A stretch of 64,000 nucleotides of DNA, taken from the NCBI GenBank assembly GCA_963575745.1, contig CAUYUJ010021681.1, positions 71,336-135,335 on the forward strand, given 5' to 3'. Position numbers and translations under genes: made by a program. Positions 54,201-63,815 of the stretch are shown in pieces; position 1 is the stretch's first letter; every line of letters starts with the position of its first letter. The notes below the pieces were generated by a model. It did no database searches. It was not told where the DNA came from and saw nothing but the letters and a program-made list of their open reading frames with translations. This DNA is from Prorocentrum cordatum. Its lineage: Eukaryota; Sar; Dinophyceae; Prorocentrales; Prorocentraceae.

Positions 54201-57200
54201 GAGGGGCTAGAGGGCTATAGGGCTATAAGGCTACAGGGCTATAGCGCTACAGGGTTTGGGGGCTATAGTGATATAGGGCTGAAGGGCTATAGGGCTATAG
54301 GGGTATAGGGCTATTGAACTATAGGTCTATGGGGATATCGGGCTACCTGGCTGTAGGGCCATAGGGCTATAGGGCTATAGGCCTATTAGGCTATAGGGCC
54401 ATAGGGCTATGGTGCTGTAGTGTTATGCGGCTGTATGTATGTTGGGCAATAGAGCTATCGGGCTATAGGGCTAGAGGGCTTTACGGCTACATGGCTATAG
54501 AGCTATGGGGCTATAGGGCCACAGGGATATAGGCATACAGGGCTATAGGGCTATAGAGCACCCGGGCACGCCGAAATCGGCGGCGCAGCTAACCGAACCA
54601 CATGCATCCGCCAGGACCCCTACAACGGCACGCTCTGATTCGGGAAAGAATCTGCTAGGACCCTTACAGAGGCAAGCTCTAGGGCTCTAGGGCGATAGGG
54701 CTATAGGGCACCCAGGCACGCCGAAATCGGCGGCGCAGCTAACCTAACCATTTGAATCCGCCAGGACCCCACAAAGACAAGCTCTGATTCGGGAATCAAT
54801 CCGCTAGGACCCCTACAGAGGCAAGCTCCAGGGCTATAGGGCTATAGTGCTATAGGGCAATATTACTATAGGGCTATAGAGCTATAGGGCTAAAGGGCTA
54901 TAGGGGCTATGGGGGCTCTAGGGCCAAAGGGCTGTAGGACCATAGGGTTGTAGGGCTGTGTGCGGAATGTTTTTGGCCGTCTCGCCTTTTCGCTTCCGAT
55001 GGGCTCTTGAGGTCTCAAGACCGCCCCAAGATGGCCCAAGAAAACCCCACGAGGGGCCCCAGAGAAGCCCACGCCAGGCCCAAGAGCGCCCCAAGAGCTG
55101 CCCAAGAGGGCCCCCGCTGGCCTCGCCGGGGGGGCGGTACACACCGATCCTGGACCAACAACAAAGCTTCCGTTCTAGCCTAGAGCGGCCCCATTCTACG
55201 CTAGAACAGCACCGTTCTAGGCTTCAACGGCGCCATTGTAGGCTAGAACGGTGCCGTTCTATCTTAGAATGGGGCCGTTCTAGGTAGTCCGTTCTGTTCT
55301 CAACCTCCTTCTTCCCCCTCGGGCCACCCCCCCCTCCCCCTGGATCTGGAAGGGCCCTGTCGCGGGTAGTTGGAGCGTCTGCGTTGGCCTAAGATGGCGG
55401 CAAGAGAGCTCCAGATGACCTCCAAGATCGATCAAGATAGCCCTCGATGACTCAAGATAGCTCGCAACATGCCTACAAGACGCTCCAAGAGCGTCCCAAG
55501 ACAGCTCCAAGTGGCCACAGAGCCTCCCAAGGACGCCCCCGACAGGTCGAAATCCTTCCAACACCCAAAGGGAAATCAATGATATCGGAGAACAAACCCA
55601 ATCAGAGTCGTTGCTGTTTCGGGCTCTACGGCTATAGGGCTATAGGGCTATATGGCCATCGGGCAATCGGGCAATCGGGCTATATGCCAGCATGGTTATA
55701 GGCTATAAGGCTATAGGGCTCTGGGGCTCTAGGGCTAGAGAGCTATAGGGCTATAGGGCTATAGGGCTATAGGGCTATAGGGCTACAGGGCTATAGGGCT
55801 ATAGGGCTATAGGGCTTCAGGGCTATTGGGCTATACGGCTACAGGGTTATAGGGCTATGGAGCTAAAGGGTTATATGGCTACAGGGCTATATGGCTACAG
55901 GGCTATAGTGCTATCGGGCAATCGGGCTATAGGGGCTAGAGGGCTAAAAGGCTATAGGGCTCTAGGGCTATCGGTCTATGGGGCTACTAGGCTATAGGGC
56001 TGTAGGGCTATGGTGCTGTATGGGCATATGGGCATATGGGCTAGAAGGATATTAGGGCTATAGGGCTAATGGACTATAGGGCTATATGGCCATAGGGCTA
56101 TGGGGCTACAGGGCTATTGGGCTATAGGACGGGAGGGCCGTAGGGCTATAGGGCGCCCGGGCACGCCGAACTCGGCGGCACAACTAACCGAACCACACGA
56201 ATCCGCTAGCACCTCTACAGAGGCAAGCACTGATTGGGAAATTAATGTGCTAGGATCCCTACAGAGGCGAGCTCTAGGGCTATAGGGCTACAACAGGGCT
56301 ATAGCGCTATAGCGCCTTAGGGCTAAAGGGCAATAAGGCTATAGAGCTATAGGGCTACAGGGCTGTAGTGCTGTAGGGCTATTGGGCCATAGGGCGATAT
56401 GGCTACAGAGGAATACGGCTATGGGGCTATAGGGCTAAAAGGCCCCCAGGCACCCGAGCGGGTCGCCGAAATCAGCGACGCAGCACCCGGGCACCCGGGC
56501 ACCTGGGCGTGCCGCCGAAATCGGCGGCGCAGCTAACCTAACCATATGAATCCGCCAGGACCCCTCCAGTGGCAAGCTCTGATTGGGGAATGTCTTCGGC
56601 CTTCTTGCCTTTTCGCTTCCGATGGGCTCTTGAGGCCTCGAGATCGCCTCAAGATGGCCCAAGAGAACCCCTAGAGTGGCCCCAGAGAAGCCCAAGCCGG
56701 GCCCAAGAGCGCCCAAGAGCTGCCCAACAAGGGCCCCCGCTGGCCTCGCCAGGAGGCGGTACACACCGAGCGTGGGTCCAAAACAGGCATCGGTTATAGC
56801 CTAGAGCGGCCCCGTTCTACGCTAGAAGGGCACCGTTCTAGGCTAGAACGGCGCCGTGCTAGGCTAGAACGGTGTCGTTCTAGCGTAGAAAGGGGCCGTT
56901 CTAGCCTAGAGCAGCGCCGTTTAGCCTGAAACGGTGCCGTTCTGGCCTAGAAGGGGGCCGTGGTAGCGTAGAACGGAACCGTTCTAGGCTAGAACGGCGC
57001 CGTTCTAGGCTAGAGCGGCCCCGATCTTCGCTTGAACGGCACCGTTCTAGGCTAGAACGGCGCCGTTGTAGGCTAGAACGGTGCCGTTCAGGCTAGAGCG
57101 GCGCCGTTCTAGGCTAGAACGGCACCGTTCTAGGCTAGAACGGCGCCGATCTAAGCTAGAACGGTGCCGTTCTAGCCTAGAACGGCGCCGTTCTAGCCTT

Positions 57201-57750
57201 GAGCGGTGCCGTTCTAGCCTAGCACGGTGCCGTTCTAGTGAGAACGGAGCCATTCTAGCCTAGAGCGGCGCCGTTCTAGCCTAGAACGGCGCCGTTCTAG
57301 CCTAGAACTGGGCCGTGGTAGCCTAGAACGAGGCCGGTCTAGCCTAGAACGGAACCGTTCTTGGCTACAACGCGAGAACGGCGACGTTCTCGGCTAGAAC
57401 GGCGCCGTTCTAGCGTAGAACGGTGCCGTTCTGGCGTAGAACGGAGTCATTCTAGCTATAGGGCTATCAGGCTATAGGGCTACGGGGCTATATAGCTATA
57501 GGGCTATTGGGATATAGTGCTATAAGGCTGTAGGGCTATTGGGATATAGTGTTACAGGGCTAATTGGGCTCTGTGGCTTGAGGGCTATAGGGCTATAGGG
57601 CGATAGGGCTATGGCGCTATCGGGCTATAGGGCTATGGGGCTGTAGGGCGATATGGCTATAGAGGGTATAGGGCTACAGGGATATAGGGCTATATACGGC
57701 TATTGGGCCGTAGCGCTGCATGGCTATAGGGCTACAGGACTATAGGGCTA
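51241..57750 (-). repeat. octamer satellite, right block (G-rich on the given strand)
   Basis: About 6.5 kb of GGGCTATA tandem copies, the reverse complement of the left block. A segment at about 53405-53877 is flipped back to the C-rich orientation and begins with a forward GC-rich module. Other inclusions are a CAAGA-type array (54955-55120), 21-bp palindromic arrays (55160-55290 and 56800-57450) and inverted GC-rich modules. GGGCTATAGGGCTATAGGG repeats fit the G3-N5-G3 quadruplex pattern on this strand. Confidence 0.97.
56795..57455. repeat. 21-bp palindromic array (GCTAGAACGGCGCCGTTCTA)
   Basis: About 30 tandem copies of a 21-bp unit whose core AGAACGGCGCCGTTCT is a perfect palindrome. 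Variants replace GCGCC by TGCC, CACC or GGCC. Smaller arrays of the same unit are at 44930-45075, 47360-47455 and 55160-55290, always inside the octamer satellite. Because 21 is a multiple of three, both strands read as a heptapeptide repeat LERRRSS, which I regard as an artefact. Confidence 0.93.
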
Positions 57751-57757
57751 CACTCAC

Positions 57758-57886
57758 CGAAGAAGAACGCGAAGACGTGCGCGAGATACAGAGGGGTGGC
57801 AATCCCCAAACACCCACTTGTGACTGCATTGAAGGTTAAGGAGCGCAGGGGCGCCGCCGTGACCGTGCCGGCCACGCCGCCCCGCC
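57758..57886 (-). CDS. possible exon ending at a GTGAGT donor beside the satellite
   Basis: On the minus strand, between the membrane-protein gene and the satellite, an open stretch reads VAGTVTAAPLRSLTFNAVTS then GCLGIATPLYLAHVFAFFFG, a hydrophobic segment like a membrane helix. It stops at TTCG|GTGAGT, a strong GT donor at 57757, and the octamer satellite begins about 7 bp further on. An in-frame TGA lies shortly upstream and no start is visible. It may be an internal exon of a neighbouring gene whose next intron is the satellite, or a chance frame. Confidence 0.25.
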
Positions 57887-57942
57887 CTCACATCCCCGCG
57901 GCTGCCCCCGGCGGCTGCCCCCCCCCCCCCGCATTGGGGTGC

Positions 57943-60396
57943 TCAGTTGGTCTCGTCGTAATCTCCATAGTCAGGTGCCCCAGGATAACCGGCCTCGCCT
58001 GGGTGTTCAATGTCCCAATTGTAATTGTCGATCGAGCGTCGCCACATGGCGTACGTGACGATGATCAGCGCGCACATCAGAGCACCCACGATCACGTACA
58101 GGGAGCCGAGATAAGCCAAGGCACCCACTCCCTCGTAGCACGCGCCCCAAACCACGCTCTGGTAGTACTCCGCCAAGAAGTTGCACCCCATACCATCCAG
58201 AATCTCTGTGACCTCGTCGACAACGTTCTCGTCGAGCAGATCACGCAGCCCCACGTCGATCTCGGTGGTCATGCTGCCCGTGGTGCTGTCGAGGGTTGTG
58301 AAGGCAACGTTTATTCTCCCGTTGAATTCCGCAAGGTACGCCCCGAACTCAGCTAGAGTGCAGGTTTGTTGAAGCCTCGAGTACGTGTTATCGGAACCCA
58401 TGCACGTCCCATAATCCGTTGCTATGCCATCTGCGCCGGCGGCCCACACGTCGCACACGGTGCCGGAGGCGTCTTGGAAAACGTCGCACCTGAACACGGG
58501 GTCGTTCCTGAGGCCCTCCTTCGTTTCAATGATGAAGGATGTCGCCTGGCAATTGGCTTCAGAGGAGCAAGGCGGCAAAGCGGTTGAGCTGCAAGGCGCG
58601 GTCAGCGCCAAGTCGTAGTCCGATTCTGTAATGGCCGACGAGCCATTGAAGTACGCGTCCATGCCCAAGATGGGCGCCCCACCGAAGGTGGAGTCCGCGC
58701 AGGCCAGCGAGGTGATCATCGTAACGTCCTGCCCAGTTATCCCGTCCGCGGCAATGAGGGTATCCATCGAGGTACTATCCGTCACGATGAGTTCTTCAAT
58801 GGCTGCCCCGTACTCGCTCAGAAGCTGCCGCAGGGTCGTCACTCCCGTGTCATTGGCCAGCGGCGTCTCTTGGCTCGCCAACTTGGTTTGGAGCTCATCA
58901 AATGGCGCGTCGATCGCGTCCTTCAGATCGGCCTCGACCAATTGCCTCATGGTCTGGGTGGAGCCTCCGGACGTGATCAGGAGGACGTCCGCGAAGTTTG
59001 CCGGCACCGTGACGTCCTCCGGGTTGAGGCACTGGTCCACGATGTTCTTCATCATGGTGAGGGGGTCCCCCGTGAGATCGATGTCCAGCGCGTCCTGGGC
59101 GCGGTCGATGACCTCCCCGCTGAAGCCGTCGAGGGTCAGGCACGCGACGCCCAGGGGCACGCCGATGGCCTGCAGGAGCCCGCCGGTGAAGAAGCACAGC
59201 AGGGCCACGAGGAAGCCGCAGCACCAGCTGCAGCAGGCGCACCGGTGCGGCAGCGCCTGTGTCTGCCCGTCCGCGCCGCTCTCCCGCAGCGAGAAGGCGA
59301 GGCACCCCAGACAGCCGAAGATCACGGCGAGCATCCCATACGCAGGGAGGACTAACATGCTCAGCCTGCCTTCGAACACGCTCGACTCCACCAGGTCCCA
59401 ACTGTCCCCGTCCACGAGCGGGTCCAGGGCGTCCACAAGCAGCGTGTTCAGGTCGGAGAGCGGCGCCACGGATTCGTCGAGGAGCGTCCGCAGATCCTGG
59501 CGCTTGTCGGTGTCCAGCGCGGACTTTGCTTCCGCGCGCGCGTTGGTGAGCGCCGAGGCCAAGGAGTCTGCCATGGTGTCAAGCACACCGGTGAGCTCGT
59601 CACTGAGGGAATCGCAAATTAGACACTTATGCCCGTCTGGAGCGCGATTGGCGCTCTCGTCCATCATGTCTTTCAGCAGCTCCAACGTCTGCGTCACATA
59701 CGAGAAGGCCTTGTCAATCTCCACCGTATCATCGATGAGTTGATTGAAATCGGTCACGAAATCGCTGTCATCGTCGAGGATGTCGCTCAGACTGGTGAAT
59801 CTGTTTGTCATCGGGGTCATACCGATGAAATCAGGCGAACTTTGACCTTCGACAAGGGCCTTCGTCAACTGCGCAGCGGCGCATCCAAGGCGCTGGCTGC
59901 CGTTACTGATGTCAGCATACGTAGCCGCAGAAAAGATCCAACACATGACCAGGCCAACTCCGATGCCAAGAACCAAGATTGTGCCGATCAACTTGCAGAT
60001 GAGACCCGTCGACTTCTTCTGCTCTTTCGCTCTGCACACCCGGCAACACTTGCAGCACGGGCAGCAGGTGTAGCAGCAGCACCACCAAGTCAAAAACAAG
60101 AGAACGAACAAGACCAGGCCGACCGCTTTCGGCGCGACATCTGTGGCACCATCGCCCTGCATGTACTCGGTCATTTTCGTCGGGATGTCATCACTGTTTT
60201 CCGACTTGTACAAGACTTCAGTCAAGAACCAATTTTCCCCCCCGGCAGCGCTGTCCAATGCTTCCCTTGACGGCTCAGTGCTGTCTACGTCTGGACAACG
60301 ATCCGCGATTGCGATGTCGTACTTGTTCGAGGTGGCCGCACAGGACGTGAGCAGAAGAGCCCATGCAAGCGCCCACGCGCCCTGAACGGACATCAT
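57943..60396 (-). CDS. five-pass membrane protein with prominin-like topology (intronless)
   Basis: An intact frame of 817 codons from ATG at 60396 to TGA at 57945-57943. Seen in sequence: a signal peptide (MMSVQGAWALAWALLLTSCA), a short extracellular part, TM1 about residues 89-105, a cytoplasmic Cys-rich stretch (WWCCCYTCCPCCKCCRVC, 104-121), TM2 about 135-156, a large loop (157-345), TM3 about 346-368, a Cys-rich short loop (CACCSWCC), TM4 about 390-416, a second large loop with many Cys (417-755), TM5 about 757-784 and an acidic Tyr/Pro-rich tail ending GDYDETN. This layout (two big extracellular loops, five passes, Cys-rich first cytoplasmic loop) is that of prominins, cholesterol-binding proteins of membrane protrusions; I infer family from topology only. 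I chose this start because it is the first ATG after a spliced-leader relic 68 bp upstream and opens a signal peptide. The frame stays open 98 codons further but is not protein-like. There are no introns, consistent with a retroposed mRNA. Confidence 0.85.
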   Translation of the reverse strand: MMSVQGAWALAWALLLTSCAATSNKYDIAIADRCPDVDSTEPSREALDSAAGGENWFLTEVLYKSENSDDIPTKMTEYMQGDGATDVAPKAVGLVLFVLLFLTWWCCCYTCCPCCKCCRVCRAKEQKKSTGLICKLIGTILVLGIGVGLVMCWIFSAATYADISNGSQRLGCAAAQLTKALVEGQSSPDFIGMTPMTNRFTSLSDILDDDSDFVTDFNQLIDDTVEIDKAFSYVTQTLELLKDMMDESANRAPDGHKCLICDSLSDELTGVLDTMADSLASALTNARAEAKSALDTDKRQDLRTLLDESVAPLSDLNTLLVDALDPLVDGDSWDLVESSVFEGRLSMLVLPAYGMLAVIFGCLGCLAFSLRESGADGQTQALPHRCACCSWCCGFLVALLCFFTGGLLQAIGVPLGVACLTLDGFSGEVIDRAQDALDIDLTGDPLTMMKNIVDQCLNPEDVTVPANFADVLLITSGGSTQTMRQLVEADLKDAIDAPFDELQTKLASQETPLANDTGVTTLRQLLSEYGAAIEELIVTDSTSMDTLIAADGITGQDVTMITSLACADSTFGGAPILGMDAYFNGSSAITESDYDLALTAPCSSTALPPCSSEANCQATSFIIETKEGLRNDPVFRCDVFQDASGTVCDVWAAGADGIATDYGTCMGSDNTYSRLQQTCTLAEFGAYLAEFNGRINVAFTTLDSTTGSMTTEIDVGLRDLLDENVVDEVTEILDGMGCNFLAEYYQSVVWGACYEGVGALAYLGSLYVIVGALMCALIIVTYAMWRRSIDNYNWDIEHPGEAGYPGAPDYGDYDETN

Positions 60397-60463
60397 TGCC
60401 GGCCTTCCTGCTGGTCTGGCGAGCGCGCTGGTCTCCCTACCCCGGCGTTTGGCACTCAAGCGG

Positions 60464-60484
60464 CTTGAGCCCAGATGGCCCCGG
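60464..60484 (-). other. relic of the dinoflagellate spliced leader
   Basis: On the minus strand these 21 bases match the conserved dinoflagellate spliced-leader at 17 of 21 positions; the GCCAT block and the 3' GGCTCAAG are intact, with changes at positions 4, 5, 11 and 13. It lies upstream of, and in the same direction as, the membrane-protein gene, with 67 bp and no ATG between it and the start codon. Such genomic relics arise when a trans-spliced mRNA is reverse-transcribed and reinserted. Confidence 0.75.
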
Positions 60485-60749
60485 CCCCGCTGGAGCGACG
60501 CGAAGAAAAGACGCTTGGCCACATGACAGCACGTACCGTGCCCCGCGATGCGACACGCGCGATTATCTTCGTGCCCTCCCGCCGGCCCCTCGGAGAGGGG
60601 CAGCCGCTCTGGCCCAAACCGCGTCGCGCGAAGCGCGGTCATCTTCGTGGCCCCGCGGGTGACCCACGGCCCCAGTCTGCGCGCAAACATCCGACGTCGT
60701 GATTTTCGAGCATCTTGGCTGACCCAAAATCTGGAGCCTTCATCCTGAG

Positions 60750-61649
60750 TGCTTTTCTGGCGGTCCAGGGGCCCGATGGGGGCCCACGGAAGTCAAACCC
60801 TCCCATCCCGCTCCTTTTCCACCCAACCTCTCCTCGATCTGGGGATTGCAGCGAAAGAAACTGTACCTGGAAACCTGCTCGAGTGTGACCGACACCAACG
60901 CTGGAAATGTTCCGACCGCGACCGAAACGTTGGATTCGAAATCGATGCGATTTTCAATTCCAATCACAATCTCGGCCGCACTACGTGTTCGGTCACACTT
61001 TCGGGAGTGGCTTCGGTCACATATCCCACCAGCCCTTTGGGCGGCAGGTGGTCTAACGAGAATCTCTTTCCTCTTCCACACCCCCTCTTCCCTTCGGGGA
61101 GGGGACCCCTCCCCCTCCCCTCCTTGAGAGGTTTTTGTGGGACAGGTCGCGAGGTGTCGGAGGATCTTTTTTCGGCCTCTGGGAGGGTTTTTTTTTTGAC
61201 ACCAGTCACGAGGATCGTGGCCTCCGAGGGGAAGAGGGAAATCGAGTACCCCCCTCTTTTGACTGACCGCCTCAAAGATGGCCCCAGGAAGCGCTCCAGG
61301 GCTCCCAAGGGGCCCCCAAGAGGGCTCCAACAGCGCCCCAAGAAGCCCCAAGGGGGCTCCAAGAGGCACCCGGGAGGCACCCAAGAGGCCCCCGAGCAGC
61401 CTCAGAGAGCCCAAGAGAACCTCCAAGATGGCTCAGATAGCCCAAGCTGGCTCAAGATGGCTCCCAAGATGCTCCAAGCGGCCCCAAGACTGCTCCAAGG
61501 CGGCTCGAGATGGCAACGGAACCTCCCAAGCTTCCCTGGTTGTTTGACTATGCGTGTCCCTTCCACTCTCCCCCTGCCAACTCTCATGGGCATCGATTCG
61601 GCCGCAACGCAGGCCGAAACTAGGAAGTGCCGTTGGGGGGGGGACAGTG
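60750..61649. other. stretch without supported gene; CAAGA-type array at 61270-61510
   Basis: 60750-61270 shows no recognisable exon. From 61270 a degenerate CCAAGAGGC array runs to about 61510 (CCAAGAAGCCCCAAG, CCAAGATGGCTC). Confidence 0.55.
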
Positions 61650-62165
61650 GGCCGCAAGCTGCCAGGGGCTGCAAACGTGCATAAGGCTGCAAACGCGCTG
61701 ATGACTGCCAGGGGCTGCTGACTGCCAGGGGCTGCAAGCCGGGAGTGAACTGAACTGCAGAGACGTGGACAACCGCTGCAAACTGAGAGGCTGCCAGGGT
61801 GGTTTGAACCGTGGAGGCCTGGACCACCAAGTAGGCGAATTGACTGCGCGTGAAATGGCGACTAGGACGAACAGGGACCAGGCGGACGAGCTGGCGGGGA
61901 TACTTCTTGTTGCCAGCCGCAGGCGAGCGCGCCGACGGCGTGTCAAGGTCCGAACGGGCCGCGCAAGGGCCTAACTTACCTAGCAAGAGCAGGGGGAGCC
62001 GACCGCCGAGCCTCAGCCCAGGACCAAGAAAAAACCAAGGGGGGGGCTGTGGGCTGCTGACTGCCAAGGGCTGCAAACGTGCGACAACCTGAAGCTGCCA
62101 GGGGCTGCCAAGGGCTGCCAGGGGCAGCACACTGCCAGGGACTGCCAGGAGCTGCGACCTGAGAG
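61650..62165. repeat. CTGCCAGGGGCTGCAAACG minisatellite
   Basis: Irregular copies of CTGCCAGGGGCTGC with GACTGCCAG, GCTGCAAACGTGC and AACTGAAC linkers occur at 61658-61800 and again at 62040-62155. The part between (61800-62040) is non-repetitive and without a recognised gene. Confidence 0.8.
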
Positions 62166-62480
62166 CCTCGAGAGCCTCGGACCCGCGCCTTTAGCTCGCG
62201 GCGCGGATCACGCCCGCGCGGAGGAGAAGACCACTGCCCTTTCGTCCAGGTCTGCGAGGGGGCCGCCAATAACAGGTGCTCCAGGACTGCGTCACAAAAG
62301 GGAGGGGGCCACAACCCTCCCAGGCGAGAAGTTCTGGACCCCGCCAGGCCATCCATTAAGAGGTGGCCCTTTGCCCAGACCCCCCCGACCCCTCCAAAGC
62401 AGCTCAAATCAGACCCCCAATGTGACCCCCCAAACGTGACCTTTCGTCCAGGTCTGCTTGCGGGCCGCCATTAACCTCAG
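62166..62480. other. stretch without supported gene
   Basis: No exon recognised. CCTTTCGTCCAGGTCTGC followed by a GCGGGCCGCC-like sequence occurs twice (about 62238 and 62439), a short direct duplication. Confidence 0.5.
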
Positions 62481-62633
62481 GTCGGGCATGTCTTCCTACA
62501 GGCGGATGTTGGAGGAAAAAGAAGCAATGCTCCAAACCAAACAAAAATGTCCACTAATACTCGGAACATCGTCCCCGGACTGTTTTTGCGGGACCATTTT
62601 TGAGCACTCCTCCTGTAGAGGGACGTGCGAGAC
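62481..62633. mobile_element. MITE family B, copy 3 (153 bp)
   Basis: The left end GTCGGGCATGTCTTCCTACA and the right end (TCCTCCTGTAGAGGGACGTG then CGAGAC) are inverted repeats with a few mismatches. The AT-rich interior contains ACCAAACAAAAATG. Together with copies 1 and 2 it shows the family is spread over at least 56 kb. Confidence 0.85.
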
Positions 62634-63300
62634 TTCACATTCACAGGTAATTACTAGGTGGGGAGGAAAGACAGAGGACTTGCTGCTGGCGGGCGCCCTC
62701 TGCCTGGGGAGCCCCCAGCTCGCAGCCTGCCGTGGGGGCTGCCAGATGGGGGCCAGCCCTGGCCAGCAGCCCCAAAGCGGGCTTCCTGGATGGCGGCAAT
62801 CTGCGCGCGGAGGAGAAGAGCGAGGGGCAACGGCAGAGGGGGACTGGCACACGGGGGGGAGGGGGGGGGAGGGGGAACATCGACCTGGAATCGGCGATGC
62901 ATCGCCGATAGATCGCCGAGAATCAGGCCCCCCAGAGTGCATCCGCGCCTTCCTCGGCGGGGGAGGGCTACAGGGCCCCCAAAGATGGGCGGTGGGGGGC
63001 CGATGCATCCCCTCCCCCGAAGGGGGTGACGCGAGGCGGATGGCCTTTTGAGAAGGCGCCGAGGCTCCCGAGGAGGCTTCTCAGAAGCTGGGGCTGCTCC
63101 TGAGAGCGCACCTGAGAAGCCCCCCCGCCTTCCCAGGAGGCCCTTCCATGGCGCCGCCTCCCTGGCAGGAGGGCCCAGAATCGAACCGATGAATCGGATC
63201 GGCGAGCCAAATTCATCGGATCGGCGGGCATCGGCAGTCCTGTCGGGAAAAGTCAAATCGGCGGACATCGGCAGGCTGGTATGCCTCCGATGAGAGATCC
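62634..63300. other. stretch without supported gene; short GCGATGCATCGC palindrome
   Basis: No exon recognised. At 62895-62925 the palindromic run CGGCGATGCATCGCCGATAG recalls the interior of the 142-bp hairpin family (6138-6279, 28469-28685). A second short repeat, CGGATCGGCG plus neighbours, lies at 63188-63265. Confidence 0.5.
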
Positions 63301-63317
63301 AGAGGAAAGAGAACTAT

Positions 63318-63445
63318 GCACATATACCGATTCTGGCCAGGCCCATCCTGAGCCCAGGATCGGTGCATACGCCCTCTTACCTTGGCCAGGAGGGTATATG
63401 CACCGATCCTGGGTCAAGGATGGACATTGTCAGGACCGGTGCATG
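63318..63445. repeat. hairpin built from GGATCGGTGCATA arms
   Basis: CCCAGGATCGGTGCATACGC followed by CCTC (63352-63375) is matched in inverse by GAGGGTATATGCACCGATCC followed by TGGG after a 13-base loop, with two mismatches over 24 bp. Further partial arms (CATATACCGATTCTGG, ACCGGTGCATGTGCATAT) lie on both sides, suggesting a cluster of inverted copies. Confidence 0.85.
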
Positions 63446-63604
63446 TGCATATTTCTCTTCGCCCGAAGATCGGAGCCCACATCAGAATCATCCCAAGTCG
63501 AATCGAATCGGAATCGGAAGCCATCGAAGACGAAGCCGAAGTCGAACCGGAGGCATCGGAGCGAACCCTGCCCTGGGCGCGCCGACCCCTGGCCCCGAGG
63601 AACC

Positions 63605-63815
63605 AGCCTCCTCCTCCCCCTCCTCCTCCTCCTCCTCCTCCTCCTCCTCCTCCTCCTCCTCCTCCTCCTCCTCCTCCTCCTCCCCTCCTCCTCCTCCTCC
63701 TCCTCCCCTCCTCCTCCTCCTCCCTCCTCCTCCTCCTCCTCCTCCTCCTCCTCCTCCTCCTCCCTCCTCCTCCTCCCTCCTCCTCCCCCTCCTCCTCCTC
63801 CCCCTCCTCCTCCTG
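63605..63815. repeat. CTC/TCC microsatellite
   Basis: About 200 bp of pyrimidine triplets. The purine strand gives Gly/Arg/Glu runs. The window end (63970 on) starts another such tract. Confidence 0.97.

Noticed and set aside
57047-57263. Heptapeptide LERRRSS coiled-coil-like protein on both strands
   Set aside because: It is the 21-bp palindromic array translated; the same peptide appears on both strands because the unit is palindromic.
60397-60690. N-terminal 98-codon extension of the membrane-protein frame
   Set aside because: It crosses the spliced-leader relic, is not protein-like, and the ATG at 60396 opens a proper signal peptide.
61430-61460. Second spliced-leader-like match (GGCTCAAG with partial upstream match)
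   Set aside because: It lies inside the degenerate CCAAGATGGCTC array, where such matches arise by chance, and no gene follows.
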